A DNA stretch of 64,000 nt from Clavelina lepadiformis (Eukaryota > Chordata > Ascidiacea > Aplousobranchia > Clavelinidae), in contig NC_135242.1 of NCBI RefSeq assembly GCF_947623445.1, positions 22,630,001-22,694,000 on the forward strand. The letters are read 5' to 3'. The position numbers and the translations under genes are program-made. Of this stretch, positions 11,701 through 23,844 are shown piece by piece. The notes beneath the pieces were generated by a model, which saw nothing but the letters and a program-made list of their open reading frames with translations, was not told the origin of the DNA and made no database searches. Numbering within the stretch: position 1 is the stretch's first letter; every line of letters starts with the position of its first letter.

Positions 11701-13572
11701 TTTCCGCGATAAATTATGCAAAATAAAATTCCATCATGCTGCAACAGAAATTCTTGTTGGTTTCCGTGCACTTAAAATAAAATATCGCACAACGCCCCAC
11801 GTTTGAGCTCAAAAAGAAGTCGAATATTTGAAAGCGGGCGGCAGAAAAATCGCCAAAAACAGCACAACAACAACAATGCGTAAAAGACCTTTCTCACCTA
11901 CAGCCCCTATCGTGTTCGCGATCGCCCTTTCATCTTCAGGGAACCAGACTGCGGCGGTCTTGGCAGGAGCGTACATGCTAAACGGCTGACCTACTGCCAC
12001 TAGCGCTTGACCCGCAAACAACACGACAAGCTTTTCCGTGCTGTTTAGATCCTCTGCCACACTACAAAATGTTAACTTTAAAGAGTTTCTGGTGACATAA
12101 CTGCAACAAATTTGTTATTATTGATTACGCGACCACTAGAGACAGAAACAGTTGAATTTGGTAATACGGTACAGTGTTGAGTTTATGCTACACTAAGCAA
12201 ATACTTAAAATCAGAAAAAGTTGCAGAAATTTTGCTATACGAGAAGCGTTTACAGCTTTAAAACGACAAGCCCTATTCTATCCAAACAATGCCATTTTGA
12301 AACAAATCATGGCCAAAGTAGCATATACCCATCTATAGATATGATCTGGGTACCTGGCAATTCTCAACGCGGCCCCGACGAAGGTCAGCCCGGCGGATAA
12401 GTACAGAGCAGGCCTTAGGCCAAAGCGCTCCAGTTCGTATGTGGCCACTACGCCAAAGACTATTCCACAAACATTGAAAAGTAATGCCAGCCAGTTAATG
12501 GTGCCCAAGTCGGTCTCGTAAAAGGCAACCGCTTTGTAGGCTACAGGCGTGAAAGTAATCCATACCTGAAAAATAAAGTTCAATGGTTGACAACATGGAA
12601 TATTAAAGATCATGATTGCATGATAAAATATGGAATTAAGCCCTGAAACGTGTATCTATCCTTAATAAGGAAGCTTCAACGGTAAAATGCGGACACGAAA
12701 TAAAGTTAATATTGTATATGATCGATGTATTATTGAACTGTAATCATTTCGCTCACAAAGGTATTTCAAATAATTGTCATGCCCTTAGTTAACATACCAG
12801 CGACCGATAGTTACCACATCGGATTAATAATTACCAAACTTACAAGAAAACCTACAAATCGCGACATTGTTTAAACTTTAAAGAATTAAAGCAAACAACT
12901 GTGATTTGAAAAGCCTTCTTAACACTCCCTTTCGTTTGTTATAATTAACAGCTACATACATTTTTGTGACATCATTAATTATGCATTGTGATGTAATAAT
13001 TTCCACGTGACCCAATCTCATGTGCAGATTGAACTAAAGGACGTTGAAAATGTGTCAAGTACATAGCCTTCGTAGATGCCATCCTACCTACTTTGGTTTT
13101 GGAATTAATGTAAAGAGGCGGAATTAATTTCCTACTAACATAGTTTATGGTGAAAAACTAACATGCATCCCGGAATGTAGCCCAAGGTTTTCACGTCTTC
13201 AACATATTTTCCGGCGAAAAATATAACAACAAAATCCTTTACTGCCAGCGTCCTGTGTATGGTTTTTCAAAACAAAATTTGAAGTTGTTCAGTTTTTACT
13301 CAGTTCGCGTTTTTGTTTGTGCAGGTTAAGGAATTACAGTATGTCTGATCTGGAAGACTATTTGAGGAACGCCTTCGTTGTAAACATTTTTAAGTCACTA
13401 TTTGGGTTTACGTTTGCGCTATCGCACTAGTATTTGCGTACAGCACGACACTTACCATCCCTCCACTCAGGTTCAATACTGCCACCACACATAACACCAG
13501 CCATCTTTTCTTGTAAGTCCGGTAACTGGCGATTGGTTCTTTGTCCAAGGAACTGCACTTTTCATTATTCAT
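8748..13572 (-). CDS. SLC49A3: SLC49A3/MFSD7-like major facilitator transporter
   Basis: Ten exons in phase on the minus strand: 13572-13456, 12565-12354, 12061-11898, 11628-11543, 11389-11258, 10789-10670, 10438-10286, 9577-9423, 9259-9051 and 8926-8748, giving about 508 residues. Order along the protein: a short cytosolic start, YKKRW before helix 1, LGTINWLALLFN, SMYAPAKTAAVWFPEDERA (the family's cytosolic hallmark), NPIGVVLAG, NKNYVILLL, VYCDRTKQF (the central-loop DRT motif), GVELAVECTYPVG, then helices 11 and 12 and a Ser-rich tail. These match human SLC49A3 (MFSD7) closely, better than FLVCR1/2 or SLC49A4. The family acts at membranes; some members carry haem or choline, but the substrate here is not known. 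A splice-acceptor-like TTTTTAG ends 7 bases before the ATG. Confidence 0.9.
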
Positions 13573-13837
13573 AGTTACTCTAAAAACGTGAAGTCTGTGT
13601 AAGTGTAACCTTTAAAAAACAAACATTTGTTCATCTGAGGTTAGCCGAATGTTATCCTTGGTTTTGTCGCCACGCTATTACACACACCTGACGCTTGTGT
13701 ACACGCCTTTTTAAACTCGGGCGTGAAATATACTCGGTAAAACCGCGTATATCGGCATACTAAAATACTTTTTATTGTCCACTTCTAACTTAGTGCAACA
13801 GTAGGCTCGCTCATGGTCAAGTTTTGAACGCCTAGTT

Positions 13838-14167
13838 CAGGGGTCGGCAACCTTTTGCACTTAAAGAGCCATTTTAACCGATATTCCACAAAATAAAAAT
13901 CACTGGGAGCCGCAAAACTATTTTCACAATAAAACGAAAACGACACTCTGTAACAAAACTGTCATTTGTCGCATTTATAAAAGCAGTTAATTCAGTAAGA
14001 TTTAATTAATGTGATTTAATTAATGTGATTACTATAATGTGCTCAGTGAGATAAAGACGCGAGTGTTCTTCTGTTTGTTTCTACTGTAGCAATAAAATTA
14101 ATAAGAGCCGCATCAGAAGGGTGAAAGAGCCGCATGCGGCTCCGGAGCCGCAGGTTGCCGACCCCTG
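13838..14167. mobile_element. hAT-type MITE, second family, perfect 8-bp duplication
   Basis: A 330-bp element begins CAGGGGTCGGCAACC and ends with the inverse GGTTGCCGACCCCTG. It is flanked by GCCTAGTT at 13830-13837 and 14168-14175. The inside carries AAAGAGCC and GCCGCATGCGGCTC motifs common in Charlie-like hAT derivatives of many animals. It is non-coding. It lies about 270 bases upstream of the SLC49A3-like start, so it is close to that gene's promoter. Confidence 0.9.
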
Positions 14168-14175
14168 GCCTAGTT

Positions 14176-16600
14176 AAAACATGGAACTCTATTAGGCTGC
14201 AAAAAAGACTCCCATTGCGCAACTAAAATCAGTCTAATACTGCAACGCATTCAATACACTATAGCTCGGAAAACTATAACTGAGCTACATATCAAGCTTT
14301 AGAATGGAATTTCGGTTTTTCCAAGAAAAAGCTCGCTAACTTGTGTAAGCTAACACCAGCTCTTGATCTCTGCTGCATGCTCTTGATTTGACTTCTCGCG
14401 GGAAAAACTAAACGGAAAGAAATGGTTTAATGTCAAGCAGGAAACGTGTGGTTTTAAATGATAGAGGAACGACATGTAATATAGGCTATTATGACAACTG
14501 GTTATCAATCGTCTTTCGACAAATTTTCGACAAAAACATACAAATTTATTTGGTAAGACCATTCATAACCATGTTTTTTAACAACGCAGCGTGTAAAATT
14601 ACAACGCAAAATAATATAGTCGCAGAAGACGGCGTCCATTTCTTCGGCCAATATCAAATATTCTTAGCGATTTTTCTCACTCAAATGTTTCAGTTACCGG
14701 TAACTTAAATTTATAATATGCTAATTTTAACATAACCTTTATGAACCAGTTATAACTCAACTTTGACTCCTTTACGCGCCCTTTCTCTTATAAACTTAAG
14801 CTAACTGACATTATTACATAACAAAGTTTGCCTGGAAAACAGCCAGTTTGCAAGCTGAGGCTAAGGCATTCGTTTGGACAACGATTTTTATGAGCAATCA
14901 GAGTATGGATTTTCAATTTTTTTTCCAACTCAAAACAATTTGATTCGAACCAACACAATATTGGCACGTTCTGCTATTTTCGTTATGACAAGTTTGCAAC
15001 TTTCAATAGTGACTGCCCCTCACTGTTTTACCAATCGCGTATTTTATCACCATGAACTGACGAAATCTGACGCTTTTCCTGAAGCTGTTGTTAGCTGGAA
15101 CAGCGCTATGTAAAGTTTTGCGTTTTGCACTATATCGGAACTGCAACTGCAACTGCAACTGCTTCTGCGTTTAAAGTGTGAAGCGATTTGACACTTGCCA
15201 CATGACCCTTACAATTTCAGACCTACTCCGCCTCTTATAATACATACCTGTTGTGAACTTTTATACCTTGGGGCAGAATTATTACTAAGTTTCTATTGTT
15301 TATGTTGACGCAACCACTCGTGCCTGTGCATGCATTCTAACTGATCACAGACACCTGATACGTCAGATGACGAATTGCATAATAAAACTTTTTGCAGCGC
15401 CGTCTAGTTTGACTTGTCACTAATTAACCATGAATAGTTTGTTCGGACAAAAGGTTTATTGTTTGCTTTCAACAAACGCAAATGGTGTGTATGAATGTCA
15501 GTATAAACGAGAAGTGCATGACAACGCAAAGACTAGCAATTCTTTGTCGGCAATAAATTTTTGGATAAAGAAAAACCGAAATGTCAGCAAGACTTCTTGT
15601 TTTTTTTTATGTACTTTAGACGGCAAAGCATTATTTTGCTCGTCTTTCATTTGAACCTACGCTAAAAATATTCGCATGTTTACCGCAGACCATGGGTTAT
15701 TTTCACACGGAGTTGTCGTAATAAACAAACAACCTCTGTTTGTTCCGCGTGTTGACCCTACTCTGCACTGTCATGAAATAAAATACCCAAAACTTTTGAC
15801 TAACGCTCTGTGTCGACATCTGGCAGAAGGTTGTAGATATAACTTTGACCAAGGTATTGAGTCTGTGTAATTCTAAAAGAGCTAAGCGTCACAACCATGA
15901 AATATGACTAACCGTGAATACATAGATGTTTATTGTCAATCATCGACCTTTTCAACGAGGGAAAACTCATAAGCAACAGGAGCTTTAATTAAGTGCAGGT
16001 GTCAATTCATTTCGCCTCAAATTGCGCTGCTTAATAATAATGATGACGAAGTTCAGCAAAAATGGTGCTAATTATAACCTAATTAAATAATACAATATTT
16101 TTATTAGGATAATGTTGTATTTTATAAATATTATTTGTCAAACATTAGTGAGAGTTTAATAAGATATACAAAACTCTGTGAAAAAGGCACATTGAAACTA
16201 AAATGTGTACAATCATATACCTATGATATGTTTTGTCATTGCCTAGCTGGTGTGTAGCAAAATGGTATTAAGAAAGCACTTGAGTGTATAGCTACCTGAC
16301 AGAAATGATTGATAACTTAGTGAATACAATTTATGAAATGGCATCTCGGACGAAGATCACTTGATATTGCCATGTTGTAACAGTGGCACTACAGTATTTG
16401 CCAACTGTACTAAGAATAGTACGGGGATAATTGGATAAGTACATAATCACCAGATACACTATAAATGGGGAAAAATATCACAAAAAATCATAAGTAGCAA
16501 GATGGTTGGTTTGCTGGTAGGACATTTCTGCAGACGGTTGAAACGTACAGCGCTGGGCTAATTGCAGGCTGGAACATCCAAAAGATTTTATATAAATTAG
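14176..16600. other. Intergenic, nothing recognised
   Basis: About 2.4 kb of AT-rich sequence between two minus-strand genes. It contains a short CTGCAA-type run near 15140-15165. Several open frames of 60-90 codons lack protein-like composition or splice context. A minus-strand AATAAA near 16100 could serve twinfilin. Confidence 0.5.
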
Positions 16601-16668
16601 GCAAATACACTAAATATAGCAATGATAATGAATCTTAAAATAGGCTATAGCCCAAGTAACCGTGGAGC

Positions 16669-18742
16669 TTATTCCGTTCCATTTGGGGCACCGCGGGGTT
16701 TTCTGGTTGGGGCCCGTCTGCCTGGGGCTTTTGGTTTGCTAAAATTCTGTTTTGCCTCCACTGCGGGTGGGTGTGCTTCGTTCCTTAAATATTCCTCAGT
16801 CAATTTCTCGGTTGAATCGCATTCCAACTGTACGAAAAGTATAAATAGATGACCACCACTTTTAACTCAAGCATTTAACCTACAGTTCAACATACCAAGT
16901 TTAAAAGAAGCATCAGTTCCATGCTTCAAAACATACCTTCTTATCCAGCTTAATTTCAAAATCTTCTTCGATTGCGGACAACAGTGGAGCCTTGCACGAT
17001 GAATAAAGCATTCTTGCTTTGATTGGGATTGAGTATCCAGGCATTGAGTAGACGAAAACTGTACAAATTATGAAATAAAAATTCATCTAGTTAAACTTAT
17101 AAAAACAAAATATAAAAAAGTTTGCTCTTAAATGAACGAGTCTACTTACAAACTGTGGTTTTGTCTTCACCATTATGCCGATGAGCATAGTTAAAAATAT
17201 GGTAGCCGGCCCGGTCTTCAGAGATAAGACCTTCTAGATCCGATGCGCAAATTAATTTGGAGCAAACTTTAAATATTGTTTCATTCTCGAGGTCTACGTT
17301 CTAAGCATGTAAAAACGTTGATTGTGAAAATGTTTTCTATGAAGCAATAAGAGCCACTCATGCTTAGTCAGGGTTTGAACACGTATTTTTTACTTTGATC
17401 AAACAGATTCTGTGACCTGACTATGAAGAATTAACCAAAAGCTCTCACCAACTCAACATGATTGACAACCCCTTCTTTAAAGTCAGACAAAGCCTGTTGG
17501 GCATCTTTGGTGATTGGGAATTCGATGCCCTGCACAGTCTGGTGTCTTGTTGTATTGCCGATTCCTGAATTACTCTGCACAAGAACAAAACATAGCATCC
17601 CCACAACATTACAAAAGTAATCTGCGTCGTTTTACAACAGTCACTGTAATTTGTTTTGAAATAATAAAACTCTCAGTAAGGCCACCTCAGTTTCATCGAG
17701 AAATTTTAGTTCTTCCTCAGCGTTAGTCAAAGGGGGAGGAGCATCTTTGTGGGCTTTGTGCTCCATGTATCCTTTGTAAGAGACGTCATTCTGGATTAAA
17801 GAAGACTCAAACTTAGTTAACTTGTACCTTGAAAGGTTTGGTCGATGATTAAAATAAGTCATCGATCTTCATTAAAGTAAAGTAGGTAGTTTTGAATGGT
17901 TTTAGAAATCTTATGTTACTTATTTATCATTGCTATGAAAGGAGGTCATAAATGCTATGAAACCTCTGAAGTCCCAAAAACTTCATCAGCAATAAAACCG
18001 CCTCCAAATTCTTGTTTTAGTGTGGATCTAGTTGCAGCGTACAACATCTTTTCACGGACCTGAGAAAAAGAAGATACTTGAAGGAAAAAACGTTATACTG
18101 TATTACATCAAAGGCTCAAAGCAATAAAACAAAAGTGAAAATTCATACCGGTGAGTCATCAGGTGAAAACGTGATCATCAGCCATTCACTTTTAGAAGCA
18201 AGCTGATACAACAGGTAACACGGCTGCTTTGCCACCAAAAGGTTTAAAATAACGTCATCGTATTCACCTTTCCATGAATCAGAGCACTTATCCACGCATT
18301 CAGAACACACTAGTGTTTCTATACACATAATAATTGGGCTGATTAAAGTGACTCATTTTTTAAAATATAATTTGTTGCATAGATGATCTTTCAAGCTGCA
18401 TAAGGACAATTAACAAGGCATAACGACAGTGACATATTTATGAAATGTAATGACGTAAGATATGACACATGATGTGACATATATAATATCAATCACATAC
18501 TATATACCATTTAGAAGTAATATATAAAAGTCAATGAAATAAACTTGCCATCCTCAATTCCAACTTTCACACAACGAATGCTTCCATCTGTGGTGCAATC
18601 ACGGAAAACACCTTTTAAATCATCACCACCTGCATGAGAAAAAACACACACTATTTAACAACGTTTCAAGCTAAAATAAAGCACAAGTTATCATGTTCTT
18701 AAATGCCCAATACTTGCTGCTATCTGTGGGAAATCAAATTTT
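16669..18742 (-). CDS. TWF1: Twinfilin (two ADF-H domain actin-binding protein), first exon not located
   Basis: Nine exons follow in phase: 18742-18714, 18629-18549, 18318-18149, 18059-17964, 17790-17686, 17574-17449, 17300-17150, 17058-16937 and 16827-16669. Twinfilin binds actin monomers and caps filaments through two ADF-homology domains. Domain 1 shows [19 protein letters not shown] and [11 protein letters not shown]. The linker holds [15 protein letters not shown] and [13 protein letters not shown]. Domain 2 has [19 protein letters not shown] and [19 protein letters not shown]. The tail is Pro/Arg-rich ([10 protein letters not shown]), matching the family's capping-protein-binding tail. 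The initiator exon is missing: the 29-nt exon at 18714-18742 needs an upstream exon in phase 2. The intron after 18549 uses a GC donor (GCAAGT), the only one that keeps frame. Twinfilin-1 and -2 cannot be told apart here. Confidence 0.92.
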
Positions 18743-21270
18743 CTGCAAAGAAAATTCAGATCAATTAAGCTTTACAACTAGGACATACTACTAAGTTAAA
18801 TGGAAACAAAGTAGCCTCGCAGCCCAACACTATAAGTTATGAAAATGCAAACACAGCAAAACAACATTTAGTATACAGAGGAGAGTGTTTATGGAAACTT
18901 TTTCCATAACTTTAAACATTCTCGCAAACAATCAACTAAGGCGGATGTTTTCTTCCATTTTACAACTGCTTTTGAATACTGCTTGGGTTATTTACATTAA
19001 AATTTTAGCTGCACTTACAGTAACAAAGCCTGGCTCATACCTTAAGGTATAAGTATGTAGATGCCGGCTTTATCGTCAGTATACAGGAGATTAATCACAC
19101 CTTAATCTAAATAGTACATCACAGGGATTCATTTCGGGGCCTACAACTGTAAAGTTTTATAATTTTAAATTCAAAATCGTGCCAGCAGGGACACAAAGTT
19201 TGGTGTAACGGAGTGCGCTAAGGATTCAATTTTTGTTTAATCAGTGACATCAAAACAGCTAAGTTTGTTTCCCTATAAATCAGCATTTCATGTGTGTGTT
19301 GATATGTGCAAGCGCAAAAAATCCAAGTTATGACTTCTGAAAGGTATCAGTCAAGGTGACATTAAAAATACACTGTCATCAAAATCAAAAATAAACTTAG
19401 TGATTGCTGAATTTGTTTTGATGGCTTAGTAGATCATTGGGATTTTAGTAGATCATTGGCGTGATGCGATAGCTTGGAGTCTGAACTTAGTAATCATAAA
19501 TTTGGCAGCAAAGAGTAATAAACACCAAAACAAAGCTGCCACTATTTCACCGGAAAAAAAATCAATTTTCAGAGCTATTTTTTACAGTTTCTTTTTACCC
19601 TAACTTAAATGTTATAACATAGTAATCTAAACCTAACCTAAAACTACGTTTTAACCTAAATATAATTCTAAACAATAAAAACCCTAAATTGCTTAAATCG
19701 ACTTTTTGCGGTGCCATTCTCGGAAATTAACCGCTCATCTTTACAAAATCAGCTTGCGTAACCTACATGATACGGTGAAACAGTCACTTCGAATACACAA
19801 AAAAATGCTAGTAAAGCTTTAGTATTATTATTTGGTATATACTATATTAGTATTAGGTATTATTTTTGCCAGCTCTTTTATGTTGGACCAAGGAGTCAGC
19901 ATGGACTTCATTAACAATTTTAAGCGAAAAATTTGCCAACTTAAAAAATGACAAGAAATCGTGCTTGTAGAAAAACAAATTTTGGTGTGACATTTAGAAA
20001 TTGGCGCTTAAACAACTAAGTTTTCCTTCAAGTCTTTTTAAACGAAACAATTTTCGACAGATCTTGAGTGCTGTGTGTTTGCTGCCATCAGGCATTTTCT
20101 CGTCTTTCCACTACCTTTGGCATATCCTAACACCCTAGTCTAGGTTTCCAAAACAGATGAAAGCTTACATGTGATTCCGGTTTGATGAGACATTCTCTGG
20201 AAGACTTGTTCCTTCAATACAAATCTTGCAATTCCTACTGAACCAAACAACCCTAGAAGTTTCACTAGGCTGCGTATTTCACTTACGCTTACGGAAATAG
20301 AGCCAAATAAAACAATTCTTGCGTTGAGTGATCATTGTAAGTCAAACAATAATCATAGAAATCGTATTAAAATTAGAAATAATGCGGCTTAAAATGAGCA
20401 TAGTCTACAAAACGTACATACTAAAATATATACTAAAACTTAACTAAAACATATACTAAAACATCTACACAGACATATACAAACAACTTTTAGTATACTA
20501 TGTTTATACAATTTCAAAGTTGCTAGATACTGAATTTATGATTGCAAATGATCGGAAATCAATAAAAAAAATGAAGTCAAAGTAATGGATTAATTTTTAA
20601 AAGAAATATATGAAATAATATTTTTTGTTCGTCAAGATTTTGTTGGAAAAAGATTATTAAATGGGTTTCTTTATTACTTAGGTAGCAGGTGGGGTCGTAC
20701 AAACCTACCATCTTATAGCACAATTCCATTATTATCATTTTGCATATTTTAAACTCTTTTGACACTACCGCCTCTTCCTAATCACTAATTGCTTGTGAGG
20801 ATGTATTTTTGTTGTGGTATAACAATTACTACAATCCTGTTCAGTTCATGAAAAAAATATCAATTCAATCAAGAAAATGATTATTTGTCACGCAATATCT
20901 TCTTCGCCCAACCTGCAATAAATATCATTTACTTTACTTTATTATTTCATATTATTCATTTTTTTAAATGTTTTGCTTTTAGAAGTTTGATTTCTTAAAA
21001 AATGCATCTAGATAAAAACTAGAATAGAATTTTTAATCATGAAAATATAAAAAGCTTGTAATAAATGTTTTAGTTTTTTACCTGTTTAGATTATTTTTAT
21101 CCAAATTATGTTGGGTTGGTACCAAATCATTGTTTGAAATCTAAAACCGTATAATTTCACATGTGAGCGTTAGTAGCGTAAGAAAGTTAGCAAACAAAAG
21201 GCTACAGAGCACCAAAATCGCTATCGTAGGTATAGTAGGATAGTTTTTGGTTATGGTGTATTTGTTGATG
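18743..21270. other. Twinfilin 5' region and intergenic DNA
   Basis: This should hold the missing twinfilin initiator exon and the promoters of twinfilin and PRORSD1, which are transcribed away from each other. I could not identify the exon. The rest is AT-rich, with local short repeats such as ATACTAAAAC near 20430 and GTAGATCATTGG near 19430-19460. Confidence 0.4.
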
Positions 21271-21274
21271 AATT

Positions 21275-21784
21275 ATGGATGAAAAGAGAAAAGGACTGAT
21301 GGAATTGCTTGAAAAGCTCCAGATAAAAACGGAGCTTATCGAACATGAAGAAGTGTTTACAGTTGAAGCGATGATGCCGTACTTAAACCATTGCAAAGGA
21401 GTCGTTTGTAAAAACCTTTTTGTGAAGGACAAAAAGAAGAAAAGACTCTGGTTGATTGTTGCTAAGCATGATAGGAGCATAAACTTAAGTGATATTGCTA
21501 AGAAAGTTGGTGGATCTGGTGGGTTTCGATTTGCGGATGAACAAATTTTGTTGGAAAAGCTCTGTGTTTCGCAAGGTTGTGTTACGCCACTTGCAGTTTT
21601 TTGTGATCAAAATTCTGATGTTAAAGTTGTCTTAGATTCTGTGTTTACATCAGATCCTACTGAAATGGTATACTGCCATCCGATGGTCAACTCTGCTACC
21701 ATAGGAATGTTAAGCTCAGATTTTATGAAGTTTCTAAAGCATACAAATCATGAACCTATCATTGTAAATCTTGTTGATGAATAG
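21275..21784 (+). CDS. PRORSD1: PRORSD1-like prolyl-tRNA editing domain protein
   Basis: A single-exon gene of 169 residues that matches the YbaK/ProX (INS-domain) family over its whole length. These free-standing editing proteins hydrolyse wrongly charged tRNA-Pro, usually Ala-tRNA-Pro, in the cytosol. Visible marks are VCKNLFVKDKKKKRLWLIVA with the conserved lysines, the segment around GGSGGFRFADEQILLEKL, and the VTPLAVF motif. The ATG gives the expected short N-terminal helix and full family length. No intron is needed. No splice acceptor lies directly before the ATG, unlike the next two genes. Confidence 0.9.
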   Translation: MDEKRKGLMELLEKLQIKTELIEHEEVFTVEAMMPYLNHCKGVVCKNLFVKDKKKKRLWLIVAKHDRSINLSDIAKKVGGSGGFRFADEQILLEKLCVSQGCVTPLAVFCDQNSDVKVVLDSVFTSDPTEMVYCHPMVNSATIGMLSSDFMKFLKHTNHEPIIVNLVDE

Positions 21785-21789
21785 CAATA

Positions 21790-23030
21790 TGTTAGGCTAG
21801 TAGATGAGCTACGTCATTTTCATCTTATTTTCTTGTCATTACGCCAAATGTGTTATTATAATATAATTGAATTTATAACTGTATGGATTATGCAGAGTTT
21901 AAATGAAAACCATAAAATGCAAAGAAGTAATGAACTGACAGTATAGACTAATTCAACATTATATGTCTCGCTTAAAAAGTGTGGCAATTTTCGACGAGAA
22001 ACGACATTACTTCCCAACTTTGTTAATATTTTAACAACTTACCCCTCGACTAGGCAATATTGCTTTCTGGTCTTTTGGCGCACTTTGGAATGCTTCACTA
22101 TAATTTAAGGCAACTTTTCTTTAATTTTACGAGGGAATGTATATGGTATGTAAAATCTTATGCCTAGCATGCAACACCACTATCAGTGATTTCAAACGTT
22201 TATTGCTTGAGTGGTAAGCACAATAGTTTATGTTCTGGCAATCTACCAGCTTAACTTTGCTTTTAATTTAATATGTTTAGATGCTCTGTTAAGTTTTGTT
22301 ACTTTGTCAGACAAGGCAATAAGCTTGTTGTTGTTAAACTGTGTTACTATGATGCACGTTTTTGCGTTTGAGGCCTTTCCACATTTTTCTGCCTTAGTTG
22401 TGTTATATTTCTAATCGGACTAATATGTTTGCGACCATCAGAGCAAGCATACATTTTCGTTCTTTGCAATTTTGACAAAAACTAAAATGAATGAAATATA
22501 TTTGCTACAAGTTTACAAAGAAACGATTTAATTTCATGCAATAATTTGTGATGTGAATGAATCTGATGTGAACAATGAGTAATGCAACTATGAAACATGA
22601 ATGAGGCAAATTTTAACATTTGCACAGTTAATATAGTTTAGCAATCTGCCATATTCCTTGTATTCTTTAAGCTGTTAAGTTAGAATTTTTGTGACTCAGT
22701 ATGGTTAATGTTTTTTTTTTATAATTGATTTATTTTCCTTAGCAAATATTTTAACTTTTTCATTTGTAATTATACATATAGTTTGGTGCATTGTTATTTT
22801 GGAATTATTATTTCCTTAGAAAAAATGTGTGTTCAAAGCTGTTTATTCAGTTGCTTTTTTATCTTGCGTGAAATTTGTACCTAGCATAGTATCATTATAT
22901 TAGTGAAAAGGCCTTTAATCCAAAGATATGCATTTAGGTTTGCTTTTAAATATATATGTTTTGTTTTTTGTTGCTGAAGAGATGAGATTTGGACCTTGGC
23001 TGTTATACAAGAGAAGAATTTTTGATTTGA
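21790..23030. other. Intergenic, nothing recognised
   Basis: AT-rich sequence between PRORSD1 and SNRNP35. It has T-rich runs and no convincing coding signal. Confidence 0.5.
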
Positions 23031-23037
23031 ACAGAAC

Positions 23038-23664
23038 ATGGAAAAATGGAGACCTCTTGCTGATGAGTATGACCCTTTAAAGTGTGGAAGCATTGACGGA
23101 ACAGATACACTTGAACATGACAGAGGAATTAGGCGTGCTATGTGTGCCAAGTATAAACCAAATAAAGGAGTGAAGGGAACTCCCCATAAAACACTCTTTG
23201 TCGGACGCCTAAATCATCAGACATCTGAATCGACATTGCAGCAGATTTTTTCCGCATTTGGTTTCTTAAAAAAAGTCGCTTTGATACGTGATATTGTGAC
23301 TGGGTTTTCTAAGGGTTATGCGTTTGTCGAGTTCAAAGAAACGAAAGATGCAAGGAAAGCGTACAAGGAAGCTCATGAGCTTGCGATTGATGGCAATTCC
23401 ATTTTAGTTGATTATGAACATGAACGAATGATGAAAGGCTGGGTTCCAAGACGACTAGGTGGTGGATTTGGAGGGAAGAAAGAATCTGGTCAACTGCGAT
23501 TCGGTTGCAGGGATCGTCCATTTAAACGACCTATTATTTTCGAAAAACACTCAAGGAGTTCGCATAGACATGATGATAAGTCTACTGGTGAAGGCAGGCG
23601 TCCGCACAGCATCCATAAGCACAGACGTTTTGATAAGCGTGAGAGGTCACATCGTCATCGCTGA
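23038..23664 (+). CDS. SNRNP35: U11/U12 snRNP 35 kDa protein
   Basis: A single-exon gene of 208 residues. The product belongs to the U11/U12 di-snRNP of the minor spliceosome, which removes U12-type introns in the nucleus. The start WRPLADEYDPLKCGSIDGTD is the family's N-terminal signature. One RRM follows at about residues 50-125, with RNP2 LFVGRL and RNP1 KGYAFVEF, then the conserved GWVPRRLGGG and KKESGQLRFG segments and an Arg/His/Ser-rich tail. The tail is shorter than the human one. A splice-acceptor-like ttgatttgaacag ends at 23034, three bases before the ATG, as expected for a trans-spliced message. TMEM126 starts 180 bases downstream on the same strand. Confidence 0.96.
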   Translation: MEKWRPLADEYDPLKCGSIDGTDTLEHDRGIRRAMCAKYKPNKGVKGTPHKTLFVGRLNHQTSESTLQQIFSAFGFLKKVALIRDIVTGFSKGYAFVEFKETKDARKAYKEAHELAIDGNSILVDYEHERMMKGWVPRRLGGGFGGKKESGQLRFGCRDRPFKRPIIFEKHSRSSHRHDDKSTGEGRRPHSIHKHRRFDKRERSHRHR

Positions 23665-23844
23665 AAAGCCTAATTCTTATCGTGCAATTTTGCCACACCT
23701 TAAGTTTTGGTGTTTTGTCTGATAAGAAAAATAGCGCATTTTTAATTTTTGTTGTTTTGCTGATTTGTTCAGAAAAAAATGTGTAGAATGTATGTATAAG
23801 AATAAGCTGTGTGTGAAGAAACGGCAAAGATTTTACCACAGCCA

